Assembly (NCBI GenBank): GCA_030537735.1
Contig: JAUNVG010000003.1
Span: 1-64,000, forward strand
DNA: 64,000 nucleotides
Origin: Actinomycetaceae bacterium
GTDB lineage: Bacteria > Actinomycetota > Actinomycetes > Actinomycetales > Actinomycetaceae
Direction of reading: 5' to 3'
Shown here: positions 52,228 to 61,102 of the stretch, piece by piece
Layout of the letters: the number at the start of each line of letters is the position of its first letter
How positions within the stretch are numbered: the first letter of the stretch is position 1
The notes under the pieces: model-generated
Databases searched by the model: none
What the model was told of the DNA's origin: nothing
What the model saw: the letters and a program-made list of their open reading frames with translations, nothing else
Translations under genes and position numbers: made by a program

Positions 52228-53513
52228 TTGTCTTCCCCTTTCTGCTTAGCCCCAGCGGCCGCCGACGTGCGTGCCGCAACCTTGCGTTTTTGCCGGAAAT
52301 ACCGCACCGCTTCGGAAGCAGCGATGAGTAGAACGATGATCGCCTGGGTGATTTGCACGATGTCCACCGGGATTCCCGCGGAGGACTGCATGGTGGCACC
52401 ACCGGCGGCGAGGGCGCCGAACAGTAGGCCTGCCAGGACCGTTCCCAACGGCGTGGATTTACCTAGCAGCGCCACGGTGATGGCGTCGAAGCCATACGAG
52501 CCTGCCGAACCACCGGTGAGGAACCTTTCCGTACCCAGGATTGGTGCGGTGCCAGCCAGGCCGGCTAGCGCACCGGAAATAACGAGGGTTAGGAAGATTA
52601 CTCGCGGAACCGAAATACCCGCGGTGCGAGCCGCATCCGGGTTAGCGCCGGCAGCGCGAAGTTCGAATCCGAAAGTGGAACGCTCCAGCAGCCACCACAC
52701 GAAAATCGCTGCCAGGATCGCGATAATGATGGAAATGTCCAGGCGGTAGTTGGTGAACGGACGCGGGTACTGGGCGGTTTCCAGCACGTACATGGATTTA
52801 CCGCTGGTGCCGTCCCCGATCATGAACTTCGTGGTGAGCATGTAGCTCAGTAGCAGTGCCGCCACGGAGTTAAGCATGATGGTGACGATAACCTCGTTCG
52901 CTCCGGCACGTGCCTTCAACAGGCCGGGGATACCGCCCCACAGGGCGCCACCAACGATGGCGCACAGCATTGCCACCAGCAGGTGCAGGCCGTAGGGAAG
53001 GCTCAGGTGGAAACCGGCAATCGCACCGCACAGGGAGCCGATGATGAACTGCCCTTGGACACCGATGTTGAACAGGCCAGCGCGGAAAGCCACCGCGATA
53101 GCCAGACCAGCCAGAATCAAAGGTACCGAGCGGGTTAGGGTTTCGAAGATTGGTTTCACCGCTCCCGCCGTGGTGGAAGCGCGGTAGTCAAAAATGGCGC
53201 CGCGCACCAGGGAGGAGAAGAAACTTTGGAAAGTGGAGCCGGCCTCGCTGAAGAAATCTGAAGGCCGCGCAAACAGGTAGCTGGCCGTGGCTTGGACGTC
53301 CTGGTCGAACGCCACCACGATCAAAGCACCGATAATCAACGACACCATGATGGCGCCGACGATTACGCCGGTGTTAATACCCAGTAGTTGTTTGCGGATG
53401 CGCTGAGCCCAAGCCAGGTCGCGTTCGCCGCCAGGCTTGCCCTGCGGCTTAACCCTCCCTGGGGACTGCGCGGGTGCCGGATTGGGATTCGTTCCCTTCG
53501 GGTCACTCATCAC
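52224..53513 (-). CDS. Nucleoside ABC transporter permease (NupP-like)
   Basis: The 429-residue permease has a polar, proline-rich N-terminus, about nine TM helices and the family text VAFRAGLFNIGVQGQFIIGSLCGA, ARAGANEVIVTIMLNSVAALL, ELRAAGANPDAARTAGISV and GALAGLAGTAPILG. It is the first of two permeases of the importer. It overlaps the ATPase gene by 11 bases and the second permease by four. Confidence 0.88.
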   Translation of the reverse strand: MMSDPKGTNPNPAPAQSPGRVKPQGKPGGERDLAWAQRIRKQLLGINTGVIVGAIMVSLIIGALIVVAFDQDVQATASYLFARPSDFFSEAGSTFQSFFSSLVRGAIFDYRASTTAGAVKPIFETLTRSVPLILAGLAIAVAFRAGLFNIGVQGQFIIGSLCGAIAGFHLSLPYGLHLLVAMLCAIVGGALWGGIPGLLKARAGANEVIVTIMLNSVAALLLSYMLTTKFMIGDGTSGKSMYVLETAQYPRPFTNYRLDISIIIAILAAIFVWWLLERSTFGFELRAAGANPDAARTAGISVPRVIFLTLVISGALAGLAGTAPILGTERFLTGGSAGSYGFDAITVALLGKSTPLGTVLAGLLFGALAAGGATMQSSAGIPVDIVQITQAIIVLLIAASEAVRYFRQKRKVAARTSAAAGAKQKGEDK

Positions 53514-55062
53514 TGCCTCCTTCCGACTTGGTGGGGGTAGCAGCGGCCTGCGCCTGTGCTTCTTCCAGGGGCACGCCCGCCATCATAAGGCCGAGGACGT
53601 CGCGCGGGGTTCCCGCCGGAACGATGCCGACGATGCGACCGCGGTACATCACCGCGATCCGGTCAGCGAGGGCATCGACCTCGTCCAATTCGGTGGAAAT
53701 CACCAGCACCGCGGTGTCATTGTCGCGTTCTTGCACAATCCGCTTGTAAACGAACTCAATCGAACCCACGTCTAAGCCGCGAGTGGGCTGGGAAGCCACC
53801 AAAGCGGACAGGGGGCGGGAAAGTTCACGCGCCAAAATAGCCTTTTGCGCGTTACCACCGGAAAGAGTCGAGATCGGGTCGTGCACGGAAGTGACACGCA
53901 CGTCGAACTCCTCCCGCAGTTTTTCCGCGTTCGCTTCCACCACGGACGGTTTCATATTGATACCGGAGGCAAACGGCGGGCGGTCGTACAGGTCCAGGAT
54001 CATATTCTCCGCAATGGAGAAACTCGCCACCATACCATCGGTGGAGCGATCCTCAGGCACGAAGCCCAAACCGTGCTGCAGACGCTGCTTAATGGTTTTA
54101 CCAGCCACGTCAAACCCACCGATCTCCACCTTGCCGGAGTTCGGGGTGCGCGAACCGAGGATGATTTCCGCCAGTTCCGTTTGACCGTTACCTTGCACGC
54201 CGGCGACACATACGATCTCGCCGCGCTGCACTTCCAAGTTGATGTCTGACAACAGGCGCTGACCGCCCTCGTCAACCACGTTAATGTCGCGCAGCGACAG
54301 GCCAACTTCCCCACCCTGGGGCGGGTTCTTGTCTACCCCCAGGTTCACCGGGCGCCCCACCATCAGGGAGGCGAGTTCTTTTTCGGTTGAACGCGGGGAT
54401 GCCTGGCCCACCACTTTACCGCGACGAATCACGGTAATGCGGTCAGCCACCGCCCGCACTTCGCGTAGCTTGTGGGTGATGAACACAATCGAGGTGCCAG
54501 CTTCTTTCAGCTGCACCATAATGTCCATTAGCTCGTCGGTTTCCTGCGGGGTGAGCACCGCGGTGGGCTCATCGAGGATGAGGACTTTCGCTTCGCGAGA
54601 GAGGGCTTTAATGATCTCCACCCGCTGCTGGGCGCCGACCGGGAGGTCACCGATCACAGCGTTGGGGTCGATGTCGAATCCGAAACGTGCCGAGAGTTTA
54701 TTCACCAGTTTCGCAGCTTCGCGATGCTTGATGACTCCGGCGAACCCGGTGGGTTCGTAGCCTAGGGCCACGGAGTCAGCGACGGTGAATACTGGCACCA
54801 GCATGAAGTGTTGGTGCACCATTCCGATACCGGCGGCCACAGCGTCGCCAGGTCCGGAAAAACGCACCGGTTTGTCGTCAATTAAGATTTCCCCATCATC
54901 GGGGGCGTAGAGGCCGTATAGGACGTTCATCAAGGTGGACTTACCCGCACCGTTTTCGCCCAGCAACGCGTGAATCTCACCGGGTTCGATGGTGAGGTCA
55001 ATGTGGTCGTTGGCGATAAGCGGACCGAACACCTTGGTGATGCCTCGAAGTTCGAGTTTCAC
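53503..55062 (-). CDS. Nucleoside ABC transporter ATPase (two ABC domains, NupO-like)
   Basis: The 519-residue protein carries two fused ABC domains. The first has Walker A GENGAGKST, signature-like PVGAQQRVEIIKAL and Walker B VLILDEPTAVL. The second has a degenerate Walker A (GVQGNGQTE) and signature LSGGNAQKAILARELS with SQPTRGLDVG. This asymmetric pattern is normal for BMP/RbsA-type importers. It drives nucleoside uptake. It follows the lipoprotein gene after 107 bp containing a strong hairpin. Confidence 0.9.
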   Translation of the reverse strand: MKLELRGITKVFGPLIANDHIDLTIEPGEIHALLGENGAGKSTLMNVLYGLYAPDDGEILIDDKPVRFSGPGDAVAAGIGMVHQHFMLVPVFTVADSVALGYEPTGFAGVIKHREAAKLVNKLSARFGFDIDPNAVIGDLPVGAQQRVEIIKALSREAKVLILDEPTAVLTPQETDELMDIMVQLKEAGTSIVFITHKLREVRAVADRITVIRRGKVVGQASPRSTEKELASLMVGRPVNLGVDKNPPQGGEVGLSLRDINVVDEGGQRLLSDINLEVQRGEIVCVAGVQGNGQTELAEIILGSRTPNSGKVEIGGFDVAGKTIKQRLQHGLGFVPEDRSTDGMVASFSIAENMILDLYDRPPFASGINMKPSVVEANAEKLREEFDVRVTSVHDPISTLSGGNAQKAILARELSRPLSALVASQPTRGLDVGSIEFVYKRIVQERDNDTAVLVISTELDEVDALADRIAVMYRGRIVGIVPAGTPRDVLGLMMAGVPLEEAQAQAAATPTKSEGGSDE

Positions 55063-55105
55063 TGCAGTGATAGCTTTCTTTCAATACTTAAACCCTCTAC
55101 TTACG

Positions 55106-55147
55106 GTACAAGGCCCGGGCCGCTAGTGCGCACTCCGGGCCTTGTAC
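55106..55147 (-). terminator. Intercistronic hairpin between the BMP lipoprotein and ATPase genes
   Basis: A perfect 13-bp stem (GTACAAGGCCCGG / CCGGGCCTTGTAC) with a 16-base loop lies between the lipoprotein stop and the ATPase start. Partial termination or mRNA stabilisation here would keep the binding protein in excess over the transporter, as in many ABC importers. Confidence 0.6.
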
Positions 55148-55169
55148 TGTTTAGGGGTTAAGCAAATGC

Positions 55170-56264
55170 TTACGGTTGGTTCGGGGTTTCAACCTTGATC
55201 TTGCCGGAAATGATGTCTTCCTTGATCTGCTTCAGGTTGTCCTTCAGCTCCTGGGGAACCTTGGAATCGAAGTCGTGGAACTCAGAGATGGACACGCCAC
55301 CGTTCTTCAGGTCACCGACGTAAGGATCGGAGGAGAAGTTGCCGTCCACTACCGCCTTGATGGTGTCGAATACGGCAGCGCCGATTTCCTTAACCACCGA
55401 GGTCAGAATCAGGTTGCCGGATTCGGTGGTGTTGTAGCCGTCGGCGTCAACCCACACAACCGCAACCTTGCCTTCGCCAGCTTCCTTGGCGGCAGCTAGA
55501 GCACCGGCGCCAACCGGGCCAGCAACCGGCATGATGATGTCCGCGCCCTGACCGATGAGGGTCTCAGCGGTGGACTTGCCCTTAGCGACGTCGGAGAAGT
55601 CACCCGTGGCCTGGCCGTTCTGGCTGGCCTTGTCCCAGCCCACCAGGGAAACGGCGGTGCCGTGGTCTTCGTTGTACTTCTTCATGCCGTCTTCGTAGCC
55701 GTCAGCGAAGATAGCGGTGGTCGGCAGTTTCATACCAAGGAAGGTACCGATCTTGCCGGTCTGGGTCATGCCAGCTGAGACGTAGCCAGCCAGGTAGCCA
55801 GCTTCAGCGGTGTTGAACACCAGGGCGCGAGCGTTTTCGGGGTTTTCCTGGAAGGTGGAGTCAACCAGGGCGAACTTCACGTCCGGGTTGGCCTTGGCGA
55901 TAGCTTCGATCTGGTCGGCCATCTTGAAGCCAACGCCGATGATGATGGAGCAGCCTTCGGTAACCATGTTGTTCAGGTTCGGCTCGAAGTCAGCATCCTG
56001 GTGGGATTCAGCGGTCTTGGTTTCCACGCCGAGTTCCTTAGCGGCACGGTCGAGGCCTTCCTTACCGGACTGGTTGAAGGAAAGGTCGTCGAAACCACCT
56101 TCGTCAGAGACCATGCAGGCCTTGACGTTGGCGGCATCGCCGCCGGATTTGCCAGTCGCTTCTTGGCTGGGGTCACCAGAGCCCGATTCGGGGGCTGCAC
56201 CACATGCCGCCAGCGTCAGTGCTGCGGCAGCGGTTAGCGCCGCGATCTGGATCGTTTTCTTCAC
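55170..56264 (-). CDS. BMP family nucleoside-binding lipoprotein
   Basis: The 364-residue lipoprotein has a signal with lipobox LTLAAC (lipid-anchored Cys21) and a Ser/Gly-rich linker. The BMP/PnrA fold follows: VSDEGGFDDLSFNQSGKEGLDRA, NNMVTEGCSIIIGVGF, ALVDSTF, AGYLAGYVSAGMTQTGKIG and IIMPVAGPVGAGA. It captures nucleosides at the cell surface for the ABC importer encoded downstream. The GTG at 56264 has an ideal AGGAGG four bases away; the frame to 56318 is not used. It is the first gene of the nucleoside operon. Confidence 0.91.
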   Translation of the reverse strand: MKKTIQIAALTAAAALTLAACGAAPESGSGDPSQEATGKSGGDAANVKACMVSDEGGFDDLSFNQSGKEGLDRAAKELGVETKTAESHQDADFEPNLNNMVTEGCSIIIGVGFKMADQIEAIAKANPDVKFALVDSTFQENPENARALVFNTAEAGYLAGYVSAGMTQTGKIGTFLGMKLPTTAIFADGYEDGMKKYNEDHGTAVSLVGWDKASQNGQATGDFSDVAKGKSTAETLIGQGADIIMPVAGPVGAGALAAAKEAGEGKVAVVWVDADGYNTTESGNLILTSVVKEIGAAVFDTIKAVVDGNFSSDPYVGDLKNGGVSISEFHDFDSKVPQELKDNLKQIKEDIISGKIKVETPNQP

Positions 56265-56398
56265 AGTTCCTCCTGGAGAAATGATGTCTGATCGAGTACG
56301 AGTCTCCCCCGTAAGCAAGAGATGTGTTGAGGTCCGCTCGTTTGCCAGTCCAGTTTAACTAATTCGCGCGCCAATAACTAAGTGGCTGGCAGATCGTA

Positions 56399-56423
56399 AC
56401 CTGGAAGTGACCATTTTCCAGGT
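56399..56423 (-). terminator. Possible terminator after the manC-like gene
   Basis: ACCTGGAA and TTCCAGGT form a perfect 8-bp stem with a 9-base loop, about 90 bases past the manC-like stop and about 135 bases upstream of the BMP gene start. It could instead be an operator of the nucleoside operon. Confidence 0.4.
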
Positions 56424-56513
56424 GGGTGCGACCCGGACGAGGACGTATCCGCAGGGGGCGAAGAGGAAGCGTGAGTTGACAAAAAACCAAGCGAGTTTGG
56501 TTTTCGATTGGTG

Positions 56514-57737
56514 CTAGAGAAGGTCCGTGCGGCCCGAATCACGCAAGATCGCGGGGAGTTTACCAACGCTTTGCGCAGCTTGTGTGCTGGTGATGACAAT
56601 CCCATCTGGGGTTTGCACCACGATGCAGTCATCAACACCCACCACCGAAATGTGAGCTGGCTCCCATCCGGGTTTTTCTTCTCTCCCACCGACGTAGGCA
56701 CTAACGTTTTGCGCCTCTACAACCGTGACATCAGCGTGGAAGGGGTGTTGGTATTTTTCCAGGGCCGTTAGATCCCCCACGTCAGCCCACCCGGCGTTGG
56801 CAGGCAGCGGCACAACCAGTACCCTGCCAGCCTCAGCTTCAGGTTCAGCCAGCGCATAGTCAATAGCAATGGAAGGTAGCTGCGACCACCTAACTTCCCG
56901 GGAAGTGTCATCCATTTGTAGCCAACTGGCTGCCAATTCCGTTAAGTCCGCCGCCAATGCTGGCAGGTGAGTTCGCAAAGCCCGGTGCAAGTAACCGGCA
57001 GTGGCTACGAAAATTCCGGCATTCCACAAATACCCCTGCTGCACGAATCCAGTGGCAGTCGCGGCATCGGGTTTTTCCACGAACGCATCCACCGCCGTCG
57101 CACCTGCGGCGGCGGTAGAAGCACCGCAGAAGTCGGAATCGACCATGGCGGCGGTATCGACACGGCTGAAGTCGGAGTCGACCTTGGCGGCGGTATCGTG
57201 GTCGTTGCTAGCGTCGTCGACCGCGGGTGAAGCGGGCTTAATGTAGCCAAATCCGGTGGCCGCATAGGTCGGCTCCACTCCCAAGGTCACCAGGTGCTCA
57301 CCGGTGCCGGCCGCTTGCATCGCGACTTGTACGCAGCCGCGCAACACGTCCTCGTCGGCGAAAGTGTGATCCGCCGCGAAGGAGGCTACCAGCGCGTCAT
57401 CACCGCAACGCGCGCGAATACGTTCGGCCGCTAGAGCGATTGCGGGCATGGAGTTACGACCGCACGGCTCCACCAGGATCTCTAAAGTGGTGTCTTCGCC
57501 CGCTATCGCATCCCTGGCGTGCTCGCCCACGGCCTGCGCGTGGTGGGCACCGGTGACGATCGTTATGGAGTCACAAAGGGGGCTAAGGCGCGCCACCGTT
57601 TGGGTCAGCATGGAGCGATCGGGGTGGGTTAAGGGAAGTAAAAACTTCGGGTGATCGGCGCGCGAGAGCGGCCACAGACGGGTGCCCGCACCCCCGGCAG
57701 GAATAATGGCATGAAGATTTTTCCCCATCTGAACCAC
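56514..57737 (-). CDS. manC: Mannose-1-phosphate guanylyltransferase
   Basis: The 407-residue nucleotidyltransferase makes GDP-mannose. Motifs are the GTP loop IIPAGGAGTRLWPLSR, HPKFLLPLT, LVEPCGRNSMPAIALAA, AADHTFAD, VDAFVEKPD, LWNAGIFVA and IDYALAEP. A 40-residue insert at about 170-210 just before VDAFVEKPD holds a 13-residue tandem repeat (see the repeat at 57129-57198) that interrupts the normal fold. GDP-mannose feeds glycolipids and surface glycans. It follows rplY on the same strand, separated by the rplY terminator. Confidence 0.85.
   Translation of the reverse strand: MVQMGKNLHAIIPAGGAGTRLWPLSRADHPKFLLPLTHPDRSMLTQTVARLSPLCDSITIVTGAHHAQAVGEHARDAIAGEDTTLEILVEPCGRNSMPAIALAAERIRARCGDDALVASFAADHTFADEDVLRGCVQVAMQAAGTGEHLVTLGVEPTYAATGFGYIKPASPAVDDASNDHDTAAKVDSDFSRVDTAAMVDSDFCGASTAAAGATAVDAFVEKPDAATATGFVQQGYLWNAGIFVATAGYLHRALRTHLPALAADLTELAASWLQMDDTSREVRWSQLPSIAIDYALAEPEAEAGRVLVVPLPANAGWADVGDLTALEKYQHPFHADVTVVEAQNVSAYVGGREEKPGWEPAHISVVGVDDCIVVQTPDGIVITSTQAAQSVGKLPAILRDSGRTDLL
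57129..57198 (-). repeat. In-frame 39-bp tandem repeat inside manC
   Basis: Two near-identical units (57129-57160 and 57168-57198), period 39 bases, encode DTAAKVDSDFSRV and DTAAMVDSDFCGA, followed by a partial third unit (STAA). As 39 is divisible by three, copy-number change would not break the frame. Confidence 0.75.
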
Positions 57738-57786
57738 CTACGTTCCCAAGTTAGGCACTACCTTTTCAGCATAGCGGCAAAAACCA

Positions 57787-57818
57787 GCCACCCACTACCC
57801 GCGTTGGGCAGTGGGTGG
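57787..57818 (-). terminator. Intrinsic terminator of rplY
   Basis: GCCACCCACT pairs with AGTGGGTGGC, extended by CCC/GGG across one mismatch. It is followed on the minus strand by GGTTTTTGCC. It lies 39 bases past the rplY stop and has a U tract. Confidence 0.75.
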
Positions 57819-57856
57819 CGTTAGTATTTGCGGCAATCAGGCTGCCACGGGAAGGG

Positions 57857-58510
57857 TTACTCGGCAGCTTCGGCGCCTTCGCCCTCGCCTGCTTCACCAG
57901 CTTCAGCGGCTTCACCTTCGCCTGCTTCAGAGCCCTCAGCGTCCTCACCTTCAACCGGTTCGGGAATCTCTTCAGGAACCACCACGGAAGCCAAAACGGT
58001 CTCCGGATCCAGGTCGCAGGTGACGTCCTCAGGTAGGGACAGCTGCGCGATGGTAACAACGGTGCCTTCTTCGAGGCCCTCGATGGAAAGCTCGAGGTTT
58101 TCCGGAATCGCGATGGCCGGAGCGGAAACCAACACGGTGAAGCTTTCCTGGTTCACCACGGTGCCAGCAGCGGATTCTCCCACCAGAACCAGCGGTACTT
58201 CCACCTCAACCTTCTCCCCGCGCTTAACGGCAAGCAGGTCAACGTGCAAAATGTCGCGGCGAACCGGGTGACGCTGAATGTCTTTCACCAGGGCCAGCTG
58301 ATCTTCACCGTCAACCACCAGGGTCAACAGGGCGTTGGTGTTACCTTTAACAGCTAGGAACACTTCGTGTCCGGGCAGATCCAGGTGCATCGGCTCAATG
58401 TCAGCGGAGTAAACCACCGCCGGAACCAGGCCGGCGCGACGAGCGCGACGAGCTGCGCCCTTGCCGAACTCCTTACGGACAGAAGCAGCAATCTTAGTAA
58501 TATCTGGCAT
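57857..58510 (-). CDS. rplY: 50S ribosomal protein L25/general stress protein Ctc
   Basis: The 217-residue Ctc-type L25 binds 5S rRNA. It shows KEFGKGAARRARRAGLVPAVVY, DIQRHPVRRDILHVDLLAV and the C-terminal beta domain (VEVPLVLVGES, LPEDVTCDLDPETVLASVV). A 45-residue Glu/Gly/Ala-rich acidic tail follows, as in actinobacteria. It follows prs in the conserved glmU-prs-rplY order. The pth gene that usually comes next is not here. Confidence 0.92.
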   Translation of the reverse strand: MPDITKIAASVRKEFGKGAARRARRAGLVPAVVYSADIEPMHLDLPGHEVFLAVKGNTNALLTLVVDGEDQLALVKDIQRHPVRRDILHVDLLAVKRGEKVEVEVPLVLVGESAAGTVVNQESFTVLVSAPAIAIPENLELSIEGLEEGTVVTIAQLSLPEDVTCDLDPETVLASVVVPEEIPEPVEGEDAEGSEAGEGEAAEAGEAGEGEGAEAAE

Positions 58511-58635
58511 TTTTTCCTCCAGGTCTAGGTTTGGACTGTGGCCACGTTGGACGCATGGAGGTCACCAAACGCCCAGTCGATAACGGCAGGATGAACCCGC
58601 CCTCGCCGAGGCAACGAAAAGTATTCTAACGCAAA

Positions 58636-59616
58636 CTAGGCAACGCCGTCGAACAGTGAGGTCACAGAACCATCGTCAAATACCTCACGAATTGCGCGCG
58701 CCAGCAGCGGAGCGATCGACAGCACTGTTAATTTCTCGAAACGTTTAGCTGCCTTAATCGGCAAAGTGTTGGTCACCACCACTTCCCGTGCCCCGCATTC
58801 TTGCAGACGCTGAGCCGCCGGGTCCGAAAGCACTCCGTGAGTGGCGACCACAATCACGTCGGTAGCTCCCGAAGCTTTCAAGACCTTCACCGCTTCGGCA
58901 ATCGTGCCACCGGTGTCGATCAGGTCATCAACCAGCACGCACTGACGTCCCTTGACATCCCCCACCACGCGGTTAGCCACCGCCACGTTCGGGCGCGTAG
59001 TGTCGCGGGTCTTGTGCACGAACGCCAGCGGGCAGCCACCAAGCTTATTGGCCCACTTTTCCGCCACCCGGATGCGTCCGGCGTCGGGGGAAACCACCGC
59101 CACGTTCGACAGGTCAACGCGGGTGCGAACGTAGTCCACTAGCACCGGCATCGCCCACAGGTGGTCCACCGGACCGTCGAAGAAACCCATCGCCTGGGAA
59201 GCGTGCAGGTCCACCGACATGAGGCGGTCGGCGCCGGCGGTCTTGAATAGGTCGGCCATTAGTTTGGCTGAGATCGGCTCGCGCCCCTGGTGTTTCTTAT
59301 CCTGGCGAGCGTAAGGGTAGAAAGGAGCCACAACCGTGATGCGTTTAGCGGAAGCGCGCTTTAGTGCATCGATCATGATTAGTTGTTCCATTACCCACTG
59401 GTTGATGGGTTCGGTGTGTGACTGCAACACGAAAGCGTCGCAGCCGCGCACCGATTCGTTGAAGCGGACGTAGATTTCCCCGTTTGCGAAGTCGTACGCG
59501 GTGGTGGGCAACACCCCGGTTTGAAGTTCTTGTCCCACCGCCTCAGCGAGTTCGGGGTGGGCGCGTCCGGAAACAATGACCAGACGCTTTTCTCCGGTGG
59601 TGATGATGCCTGACAA
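58636..59616 (-). CDS. prs: Ribose-phosphate pyrophosphokinase
   Basis: The 326-residue enzyme makes PRPP from ribose 5-phosphate and ATP. It shows GRAHPELAEAVGQELQ, APFYPYARQDKKHQGREPISAKL, SVDLHASQAMGFFDGPVDHL and the PRPP loop VLVDDLIDTGGTIAEAV. It starts with TTG at 59616 after GAGGAGAG, only 10 bases past the glmU stop, so the two are coupled. PRPP links to the nucleotide salvage genes in the window. Confidence 0.93.
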   Translation of the reverse strand: MSGIITTGEKRLVIVSGRAHPELAEAVGQELQTGVLPTTAYDFANGEIYVRFNESVRGCDAFVLQSHTEPINQWVMEQLIMIDALKRASAKRITVVAPFYPYARQDKKHQGREPISAKLMADLFKTAGADRLMSVDLHASQAMGFFDGPVDHLWAMPVLVDYVRTRVDLSNVAVVSPDAGRIRVAEKWANKLGGCPLAFVHKTRDTTRPNVAVANRVVGDVKGRQCVLVDDLIDTGGTIAEAVKVLKASGATDVIVVATHGVLSDPAAQRLQECGAREVVVTNTLPIKAAKRFEKLTVLSIAPLLARAIREVFDDGSVTSLFDGVA

Positions 59617-59626
59617 CGTACTCTCC

Positions 59627-60745
59627 TCAGTTGGTTTCGGTCGCGGTTGCGGATGAGCTAGTTGGTTCCATCACGGCGTCACTGCCTGATGTTGGCGGTG
59701 GGGAAACAGTGTCCTCACCGCTTCCGGGCAGTTCCGTGAATGGGTCTATGATTGCGCCCGCTGCAATGGTGGTGTCGTAACCGAAACAGTGAGGAACGAT
59801 GGCGCCCTCCCCCACGGTCACGTTGCGCAGCGTGGTGTGCGGCCCGACGATGGCGAACGGTTCTATCACCGTGTCACCTTCCAGCACGCACCCTGGTTCG
59901 ACAGTTACATCCGGGGCGATCTGCACGTCCACGTCAATGGAGGTGGTGGCAGGCATGGTGATGCTGACGCCAGCTTTCATGTGGCGGTCCAAAATACGTT
60001 CGTTCATTTGGGCACGCAGTTGCGCCAGTTGCGCCCGGTCGTTGCAGCCTTGGGCTTGCCAGTGATCGGTGAGGACGTACGCCCCGCAGGTGCGTCCCGC
60101 CGCTACCGCGGCCGCCACCGTGTCGGTTAAGTACACTTCCCCCTGGTCGTTGTCGGTGTCTAAACCAGCCAGAGCGCGGCGGAGGAACTGTGCGTCGAAA
60201 GCGTAAATGCCGGCGTTGATCTCTTTTATCTGGAGTTGTTCTTCGCTGGCGTCGCGGTGTTCCACAATCGCTTCTACCGCGCCATCGGCGCGCACGATAC
60301 GACCGTAACCGGTGGCATCTTCCACTATCGTGGTCACCAGGGTTACCGCGTTACCGGCCTGCTCATGCACGCGCGTTAGTTCTTTTAGGGTTTCGCTTTC
60401 CAGCAACGGCACGTCAGCGGAGGTAACCAGTACGGTGCCTTCGCATTTGCCGGTGGATTCAAGCAGTTGCTCCAGGCCGCATTGCACCGCCCGACCGGTG
60501 CCGGGGATTTCGTCCTGATCAGCCAAGATCACGTGCGGAGCGAAGCTGTTGACCATGTCGGCTACGCGTTCGCGTTGGTGGCGGATGACAACCACAATGT
60601 GGTCTGCTTCAGTTTCTTCTGCCGCCACAATCGCGTGTCCCAGCAGCGGTCGACCGCACATGGTGTGGAGGACTTTGGGGGTAGAAGACTTCATTCGGGT
60701 GCCCTGCCCGGCGGCAAGGACGATGACGGCGCGCGGGTGATTCAC
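59627..60745 (-). CDS. glmU: GlmU, uridyltransferase domain with truncated acetyltransferase domain
   Basis: The 372-residue protein has a complete N-terminal pyrophosphorylase domain that makes UDP-GlcNAc from GlcNAc-1-P (VLAAGQGTRMKSSTPKVLH, EIPGTGRAVQCGLE, TSADVPLL, EINAGIYAF, GEVYLTDTV). The left-handed beta helix begins (VQIAPDVTVEPGC, AIVGPHTTLRNVTVG) but stops at IDPFTELPGSG, where full-length GlmU (about 450-490) has GPFxxLRPG. A Ser/Thr/Pro tail follows. The acetyltransferase active-site residues downstream of that point are all missing. The prs gene starts 10 bases later, so no hidden continuation fits. Confidence 0.87.
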   Translation of the reverse strand: MNHPRAVIVLAAGQGTRMKSSTPKVLHTMCGRPLLGHAIVAAEETEADHIVVVIRHQRERVADMVNSFAPHVILADQDEIPGTGRAVQCGLEQLLESTGKCEGTVLVTSADVPLLESETLKELTRVHEQAGNAVTLVTTIVEDATGYGRIVRADGAVEAIVEHRDASEEQLQIKEINAGIYAFDAQFLRRALAGLDTDNDQGEVYLTDTVAAAVAAGRTCGAYVLTDHWQAQGCNDRAQLAQLRAQMNERILDRHMKAGVSITMPATTSIDVDVQIAPDVTVEPGCVLEGDTVIEPFAIVGPHTTLRNVTVGEGAIVPHCFGYDTTIAAGAIIDPFTELPGSGEDTVSPPPTSGSDAVMEPTSSSATATETN

Positions 60746-60886
60746 AGTGCAACCTCTCAGCTAAATGCCGTGAATATTATCGTGTGGTGGGCTGGTGTGT
60801 AGTTGTTCGGGCCTACCTGGAAGCCGTCTGCCCTAACTTCTACGATACCGCACACCGCGGGTGTTATTTTCCGATCATCGCCAAAG

Positions 60887-60961
60887 TGGCTCCGCCCCCA
60901 GGATTCGAACCCAGATCTCAAGGCACCAAAGGCCCGCGTGCTACCGTTACACCAGGGCGGA
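60887..60961 (-). tRNA. tRNA-Gln (anticodon TTG)
   Basis: The minus strand reads as a cloverleaf: acceptor TCCGCCC / GGGCGGA, a D arm with GTGTAACGGTAGC, anticodon loop CTTTGGT (TTG), T arm GGGTTCGAATCC, and an encoded 3' CCA. The stretch is 75 bases including CCA. The outer pair of the anticodon stem is a C-T mismatch, which is unusual but tolerable. It sits between glmU and a TetR regulator. Confidence 0.88.
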
Positions 60962-61102
60962 AAGCAAGATTCATTTTGCCACATGTTGGCAAGAAATACC
61001 TATTCGGCTTATGCCAGGTAGCGCAAACACCGCGAAAACGGCGCCTACTACGGGTGGCTGTTGCTTGGAAAATAAGCGGATAGATGGGGAAAGAGGTGTG
61101 AA

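Noticed and set aside
53503-55062. Degenerate second Walker A in the nucleoside ATPase as a defect
   Set aside because: A degenerate second domain is normal for two-domain ATPases of this importer family.
57129-57198. CRISPR-like or intergenic repeat
   Set aside because: The repeats are in frame inside manC with a 39-base period and no spacers.
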